NCBI GenBank assembly: GCA_031289575.1
Contig: JAITPE010000227.1
Span: 1 to 9,672, forward strand
Reading direction: 5' to 3'
Length of the DNA: 9,672 bases
Source of the DNA: Spirochaetia bacterium
Lineage (GTDB): Bacteria; Spirochaetota; UBA4802; UBA5550
Shown: in pieces, positions 6,283 through 9,672 of the stretch
Position numbering within the stretch: the stretch's first letter is position 1
Layout of the letters: each line of letters begins with the position of its first letter
Translations under genes and position numbers: made by a program
Notes under the pieces: generated by a model
What the model was told of the DNA's origin: nothing
What the model saw: the letters and a program-made list of their open reading frames with translations, nothing else
Database searches by the model: none

Positions 6283-7230
6283 TCAATCAAGATACATTCC
6301 GGAGAATATTCTCGCCAATGACGAAGAAAGAAACACGCCTTCAACGCGCGCGCTTATCATGGTTTTCTTTATTACCGAGTACGGCGAAGCCTCTGTCCTG
6401 TTGTCGCAGGCCGTAAAGAGTTCGTCATCCATAATTTCTTTTTTTTCGTACAGTATACCGCCGGTATTGCTTTCCCGCTTAAGCGGAACAAATACAAAAT
6501 AGCTGTGCCGGCCGTTTGTTTCAATCAGGGCGGATGCCTTTTCATCTTCTCTCAGAGCGGGGGCATGCTCATCGCCGGTTATCGCCTGGCCGACAGGAGC
6601 GCCGTTAAGGTAAATACGGCCTTCTCTTGTGATTACAGTTCCCTTTTTGTTCAGCACCGCCCTGCCGAAACGCATAATGTTACCATCAGCGCCGGAATCG
6701 GCGCCGGAATCAGCACTGTCACTATAGAAGGCAATCACCTCTCCGGCTGCCGGAGCGGTCTTTTTTTTGAGAAGCATAACAATATCGCCCTTACGCAGGT
6801 GCGGAGCGGATTTATCATCGGTAATTTTCACAAAGGCGAACACAGCGTTGAAGAACGCGATCGAAAGCCACAGAAGAATGACATTGAGCGCAATGAACGC
6901 GCCCAGAAACGGCGGCGACGCTCCCATGTTGAGCGCCACAATATTTGATTTGCGCAATCGCAGGTACGCGTCAATTGGAGAGGCGACAGCGCAGGCAATG
7001 CTGAAAATAAGTACAGGCAAAACAGCGAGCATATAGCTTTCTTTATGTGTAAACGAAACATACAAGGGCAAAGCCAGAAGAGGAAGCGAACGCCCCATAA
7101 GCATAACGATGCCCCTCAGCGGGGCGCACGCGTACACCTGCCCGGCTCCAGTGAAAAACACGGAGAGCAGCACAGATACGCGCAGAGAGCGCGGGCGCTT
7201 TTTGTCTAATGTAAAGAGCTTTGCTTTCAC
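6283..7230 (-). CDS. Signal peptidase I-like (S26) membrane protein, apparently without catalytic dyad
   Basis: The 315-residue protein has four hydrophobic N-terminal segments (about 15-32, 37-59, 66-86 and 108-133; TGAGQVY at 27-33) followed by an extracytoplasmic domain shaped like signal peptidase I. Family boxes can be followed. Residues 140-150 (KSAPHLRKGDI) stand for S-M-x-P-T-L-x-x-G-D, 184-210 (NIMRFGRAV, ending EGRIYLNG) for the K-R-V-x-x-x-P-G-D box, and 274-282 (ACDNRTEAS) for G-D-N-R-x-x-S. The Ser position holds Lys140 and the Lys position holds Met186, so the usual Ser/Lys dyad seems lost, unless Ser141 has shifted into place. An in-frame DSGA repeat (171-183) comes from a 12-bp tandem duplication. 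The GTG start (7230) overlaps the TGA of the upstream MBL gene by 4 bp and has no clear Shine-Dalgarno, so it is probably translationally coupled. Confidence 0.65.
   Translation of the reverse strand: MKAKLFTLDKKRPRSLRVSVLLSVFFTGAGQVYACAPLRGIVMLMGRSLPLLALPLYVSFTHKESYMLAVLPVLIFSIACAVASPIDAYLRLRKSNIVALNMGASPPFLGAFIALNVILLWLSIAFFNAVFAFVKITDDKSAPHLRKGDIVMLLKKKTAPAAGEVIAFYSDSADSGADSGADGNIMRFGRAVLNKKGTVITREGRIYLNGAPVGQAITGDEHAPALREDEKASALIETNGRHSYFVFVPLKRESNTGGILYEKKEIMDDELFTACDNRTEASPYSVIKKTMISARVEGVFLSSSLARIFSGMYLD
6689..6712. repeat. 12-bp tandem duplication inside the S26-like gene
   Basis: GCGCCGGAATCG at 6689-6700 is followed at once by GCGCCGGAATCA at 6701-6712. It encodes part of the DSADSGADSG linker and keeps the frame, so replication slippage would change linker length in steps of four residues. 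Confidence 0.8.
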
Positions 7231-7901
7231 AAAAAAGATTTGATGAATTTACGCACCTTCTCCTTTCCATGGTATATTCCGAAATGCCCTTCGCAAAGAA
7301 TATCGGCGCCCAGAGTCAAAAGAAATTCAAGGGACTTTTGGTATTCGGAACGGTTCGAGTGTAAAATGATTTCGCCTATGGGGCCGTGGACATCCTGTCC
7401 AAATAAAACAAACAATCCGTCCGAGAGCAGGGTAAAAACAACAGAGCCCGGCGAGTGCCCCGGAATATGGTGCATGGTCACGCTGAGCTTATCGAGCCTG
7501 AACTCTTTTTTATTCCCGCTCACAACAATGTCCACAGGAGTAGGAGCAATGTGTCCGCCGTACCACTCCGCTCCGGTTACATTTTTGTCGCCGCTCGTTA
7601 TAAAGACCGCGTCTTTTTCATGCGCGACAATCTTGGCGGCGGTAGCTTTCCGGAGCGCGTTCGCTCCGCCGGTATGGTCAAAGTGGCAATGGGTCAAAAA
7701 GATATAGGCGATGTCTGATTCTTCCACGCCGCAGGCTTTCATGTTTTCAAGAACTCTCTCCGTGCCGCCGCCGCAGCCCGAGTCCACTATTGCCGATTGT
7801 TTTCCGTCTTTTATGAGGTATATTGATGCATCCGCCGGATCGGAGAGCGCGCCGCGCTCGCCGGTCCCGCCTATTTGAAAAATGTCTGATGTTATCTGCA
7901 T
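7227..7901 (-). CDS. MBL-fold metal-dependent hydrolase
   Basis: A 224-residue cytoplasmic metallo-beta-lactamase-fold protein of the glyoxalase II-like type. The metal site is complete: H-x-H-x-D-H as THCHFDHTGG (His71, His73, Asp75, His76), His149 in PGHSPGS, Asp170 in FGQDVHG and His206 in CEGHFG. The N-terminal strand pattern (IYLIKDGKQSAIVDSGCG) and the binuclear set fit thioesterase- or lactonase-like hydrolases; the substrate cannot be read from sequence. There is no signal peptide, so it is unlikely to be a secreted beta-lactamase. A TTGGAG Shine-Dalgarno precedes the ATG at 7901. It overlaps the S26-like gene by 4 bp (GTGA) and appears to open a minus-strand operon, divergent from the sigma factor gene. 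Confidence 0.9.
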   Translation of the reverse strand: MQITSDIFQIGGTGERGALSDPADASIYLIKDGKQSAIVDSGCGGGTERVLENMKACGVEESDIAYIFLTHCHFDHTGGANALRKATAAKIVAHEKDAVFITSGDKNVTGAEWYGGHIAPTPVDIVVSGNKKEFRLDKLSVTMHHIPGHSPGSVVFTLLSDGLFVLFGQDVHGPIGEIILHSNRSEYQKSLEFLLTLGADILCEGHFGIYHGKEKVRKFIKSFL

Positions 7902-7989
7902 ATTTACTCCAAGTTGTTTTTATACACGGATACAGCTCAGCAAAAAGCACACCTACGATGAAAGAGACAACCGGCTTTGTCAAGTCATA

Positions 7990-8017
7990 TTGCAAAAAAG
8001 TTTTTGCCGTTTATAAA
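7990..8017 (+). promoter_or_regulatory. Candidate promoter of the sigma factor gene
   Basis: TTGCAA (7990-7995), a 16-base spacer and TATAAA (8012-8017) resemble a housekeeping promoter reading towards the sigma factor gene, giving a leader of roughly 60 bases. The spacer contains a perfect short dyad. The A+T-rich context makes chance matches possible. Confidence 0.35.
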
Positions 8018-8071
8018 AAATATGCAAAAATTATGTAATCGCATATGGCGAAAAAACGCTTATTTTTGCAT
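7992..8071. repeat. Two A-tract inverted repeats in the divergent intergenic region
   Basis: Dyad 1: GCAAAAA (7992-7998) and TTTTTGC (8001-8007) are perfect inverted arms two bases apart. Dyad 2: ATGCAAAAAT (8022-8031) and ATTTTTGCAT (8062-8071) are perfect 10-base arms 30 bases apart, ending 13 bases before the ATG of the sigma factor gene. All four arms share the core GCAAAAA, and the two forward copies are 32 bases apart, close to three helical turns. They could be operators for a regulator, or dyad 2 could fold in the leader RNA. Confidence 0.6.
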
Positions 8072-8084
8072 TAGTAAAAGTGCC

Positions 8085-8621
8085 ATGGATACTAAAATAA
8101 ATACTGATTTTGATGAACTGTACCGCTATTACAGAAATCCTGTAGTGCGTTTTCTTTACACTTTTGTACGAAATGTCGCCGTGTGTGAAGAACTCATGCA
8201 GGATATTTTCATGGCAATATACAAGAAAAACATCGGCCTTAGGGCCAATGATTTGCAATCTCAAAAATATCTCTTTGTAATGGCCCGCTCATTTGCCCTT
8301 GATTACATAAGAAGAGAAACAAGAAGGAATAAGAAACTATATGAATCCATTCTGCCCGAGATCAACAAAGATGATATTCTTAATTCTTCATTGGAAGATT
8401 ATTATATCGAAGGAGAAGTTATTTCGAGCCTGCATGATGTGATAAATTCATTTCCCGAAAATGAACGCGATATTTTTTTGGAGACCCATTTAACTAACGA
8501 GGGCAAAAACAAAGTAAGAGAAAAATACAAAATATCGCTGTACAAAATAAACAAGATCGATGAAAAAATATCGACACGCATAAAAAGAAAACTAAAGAAT
8601 TATTACAATAATGACAGCTAA
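8085..8621 (+). CDS. ECF-like RNA polymerase sigma factor
   Basis: The 178-residue product has the two-domain layout of extracytoplasmic-function sigma factors, which direct RNA polymerase to alternative promoters. Region 2 spans about residues 9-82: FDELYRYYRNPVVRFLY, then EELMQDIFMAIYKK (region 2.2, core binding), then YLFVMARSFALDYIRRETRR (2.3-2.4, -10 recognition). Region 4 spans about 118-175 and starts SFPENERDIFLETHL, but its helix-turn-helix is divergent and very basic (Lys-rich, KRKLKNYY). The frame is open back to 7977, but the ATG at 8085 is chosen because the upstream residues do not fit the family. The gene is visibly A+T-richer than its neighbours. No anti-sigma gene lies beside it: upstream is the divergent MBL gene and downstream a convergent gene. 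Confidence 0.75.
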   Translation: MDTKINTDFDELYRYYRNPVVRFLYTFVRNVAVCEELMQDIFMAIYKKNIGLRANDLQSQKYLFVMARSFALDYIRRETRRNKKLYESILPEINKDDILNSSLEDYYIEGEVISSLHDVINSFPENERDIFLETHLTNEGKNKVREKYKISLYKINKIDEKISTRIKRKLKNYYNNDS

Positions 8622-9672
8622 GCAAAGTAAAAATTTTCCACGCCGTTTTGCCCTATCATGCTTAAGGGAACAAATCCGCGCATCTCACGGCGGCATAGAA
8701 ACCACATGCTCTCACGGCTGCCGTTTTCCGCAAGCTCTTCGATATAATTTATTGCGCTCATGTTCAGCCCGGCCCACGGAATAAGTCCTGGGATATTTCC
8801 GTTTTTCGTTTCAAAAGTAAAATGCAAAACCTGTCCGGCTTCATTGTACAGGCAATCCGTTATGTTCTCCGAACAAATCAGTTCATATTCCGCGCTGCGT
8901 TTTTTCTTAAAATAATTATAACGGTAATCGTCATTGTGAAACAGAGTGAGCTGGTACAAACTATCTGCGCTTGTTTTTTCCTTATAAAAAAAAGTTGTTC
9001 CTTTGGATGAGGATATGCGTCCGTCATCATTTATCTTGTAGTTTTTCAGAGTAAAGACCGCCTCGGAAATGTGCCTTATGGAAATTGACGCGTCCCAGTG
9101 GTTTTCACGGTTGTAGAGCGATTTGATATTCTGCATGCCGCCGGCGTCTTTTGTACTGTCGTAAAAATCAGCCATATTGACGCTATATGTCGCGATGCGT
9201 TTTTTTTCTTTGTGATATACAAGCGCGGTAACGCCGGCAAAACCCGAACGCGTATGCCAGGGATACGCTCCGAGTCCGACAAAATCTCCATACGGAAGCG
9301 CGCGGTAAACGCTTCTGCTTTTTTCGATCAGCTTGTCCGCGGTTTTGCCGCCGGTATCTTTAAGCAGCAAAGATGATGTAATGCGTATGCGCGACAGCGT
9401 TGAAAAGCAGCGGTTTTGGTTGAAGTCCGCGTTCTTTGCCAGCATGTTTTCAATATCGGAAGCGAGACTCCAAAGGAGTCTCGCGAGATTGCCTATTCCT
9501 GAGCCTTCTAATTTTAGAGACAACTGTCTGGCCGACTCAATGTTTGTCTCATCGGCGGATATTATTCCCTTTATCAGGACCAGATCGGCAGCTTTTACAG
9601 CCTGCTGTAAAAGCTGCCTGTCAAGTTCCATTGGCGCGGCGGCTCCGGCTTCGGTCCCGCCAAGAAGAAGGC
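8618..9672 (-). CDS. C-terminal part of a SWIM-zinc-finger-type protein (partial)
   Basis: The frame is open to the window edge, giving at least 350 residues with 13 codons before the first ATG (9631), so the N-terminus lies outside. The layout fits the C-terminal region of large SWIM zinc-finger family proteins. A helical stretch (AADLVLIKGIISAD, followed by GNLARLLWSLASDIENML) precedes a domain with VGLGAYPWHTRSGFAGVTAL and, later, SLYNRENHW and DDGRISSSKGT, spaced as in that family. The zinc-binding CxC...CxH part would be upstream and is not seen, so the assignment is from memory of family pattern, not from the zinc motif. Function is unknown. Its TAG stop (8620-8618) overlaps the TAA of the convergent sigma factor gene. 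Confidence 0.55.
   Translation of the reverse strand, partial: LLLGGTEAGAAAPMELDRQLLQQAVKAADLVLIKGIISADETNIESARQLSLKLEGSGIGNLARLLWSLASDIENMLAKNADFNQNRCFSTLSRIRITSSLLLKDTGGKTADKLIEKSRSVYRALPYGDFVGLGAYPWHTRSGFAGVTALVYHKEKKRIATYSVNMADFYDSTKDAGGMQNIKSLYNRENHWDASISIRHISEAVFTLKNYKINDDGRISSSKGTTFFYKEKTSADSLYQLTLFHNDDYRYNYFKKKRSAEYELICSENITDCLYNEAGQVLHFTFETKNGNIPGLIPWAGLNMSAINYIEELAENGSRESMWFLCRREMRGFVPLSMIGQNGVENFYFA

Noticed and set aside
7977..8084. Longer start for the sigma factor (extra 36 residues)
   Set aside because: The extra residues do not fit the family's N-terminus and the stretch holds promoter-like hexamers and dyads; the ATG at 8085 is preferred.

Overview
The window is a stretch of bacterial chromosome with moderate G+C and A+T-rich gaps, probably from a Gram-negative-type (diderm) bacterium. 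The lineage cannot be fixed from the sequence. A metX-metW methionine pair under a SAM-I riboswitch, a tRNA gene without an encoded CCA end, and membrane proteins with extracytoplasmic domains would fit a spirochaete or another non-proteobacterial diderm, but this is only a guess. No phage, transposase, CRISPR array or resistance gene is visible.

Layout. Positions 1-934 (+ strand) hold the end of an unrecognised gene, a small stand-alone MshEN/GspE-N-like domain protein, and a PaaI-type hotdog thioesterase. A tRNA-Leu(CAA) follows at 990-1073. Positions 1074-1877 are a sparse region with one small unrecognised minus-strand gene behind a good promoter, and a highly structured inverted hairpin element at about 1495-1750. 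From 1878 to 7901 everything is on the minus strand. In transcription order it is an MBL-fold hydrolase, a signal-peptidase-I-like membrane protein overlapping it by 4 bp, a large YihY/BrkB membrane protein, a SAM-I riboswitch, metX and metW. A divergent 183-bp intergenic region full of A-tract dyads leads to a + strand ECF-like sigma factor (8085-8621). That gene ends on the same bases as the convergent, edge-truncated gene for the C-terminal part of a SWIM-zinc-finger-type protein.

How the genes work together. metX and metW form a clear unit: the riboswitch senses SAM and controls homoserine acetylation, the committed step of methionine synthesis. The MBL, S26-like and YihY genes look like one envelope-related operon whose function is unknown.

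The most striking item is the YihY/BrkB protein (3890-6214). A beta-propeller of about 310 residues, made of Ycf48/Asp-box-like repeats, is inserted in the loop between its third and fourth membrane helices, which the charge pattern places outside the cytoplasm. Next in interest are an S26-like protein that seems to lack the catalytic Ser/Lys, the inverted hairpin element with compensatory changes, the riboswitch with an unclear expression platform, and an ECF sigma gene with no adjacent anti-sigma but with two inverted repeats in front of it.
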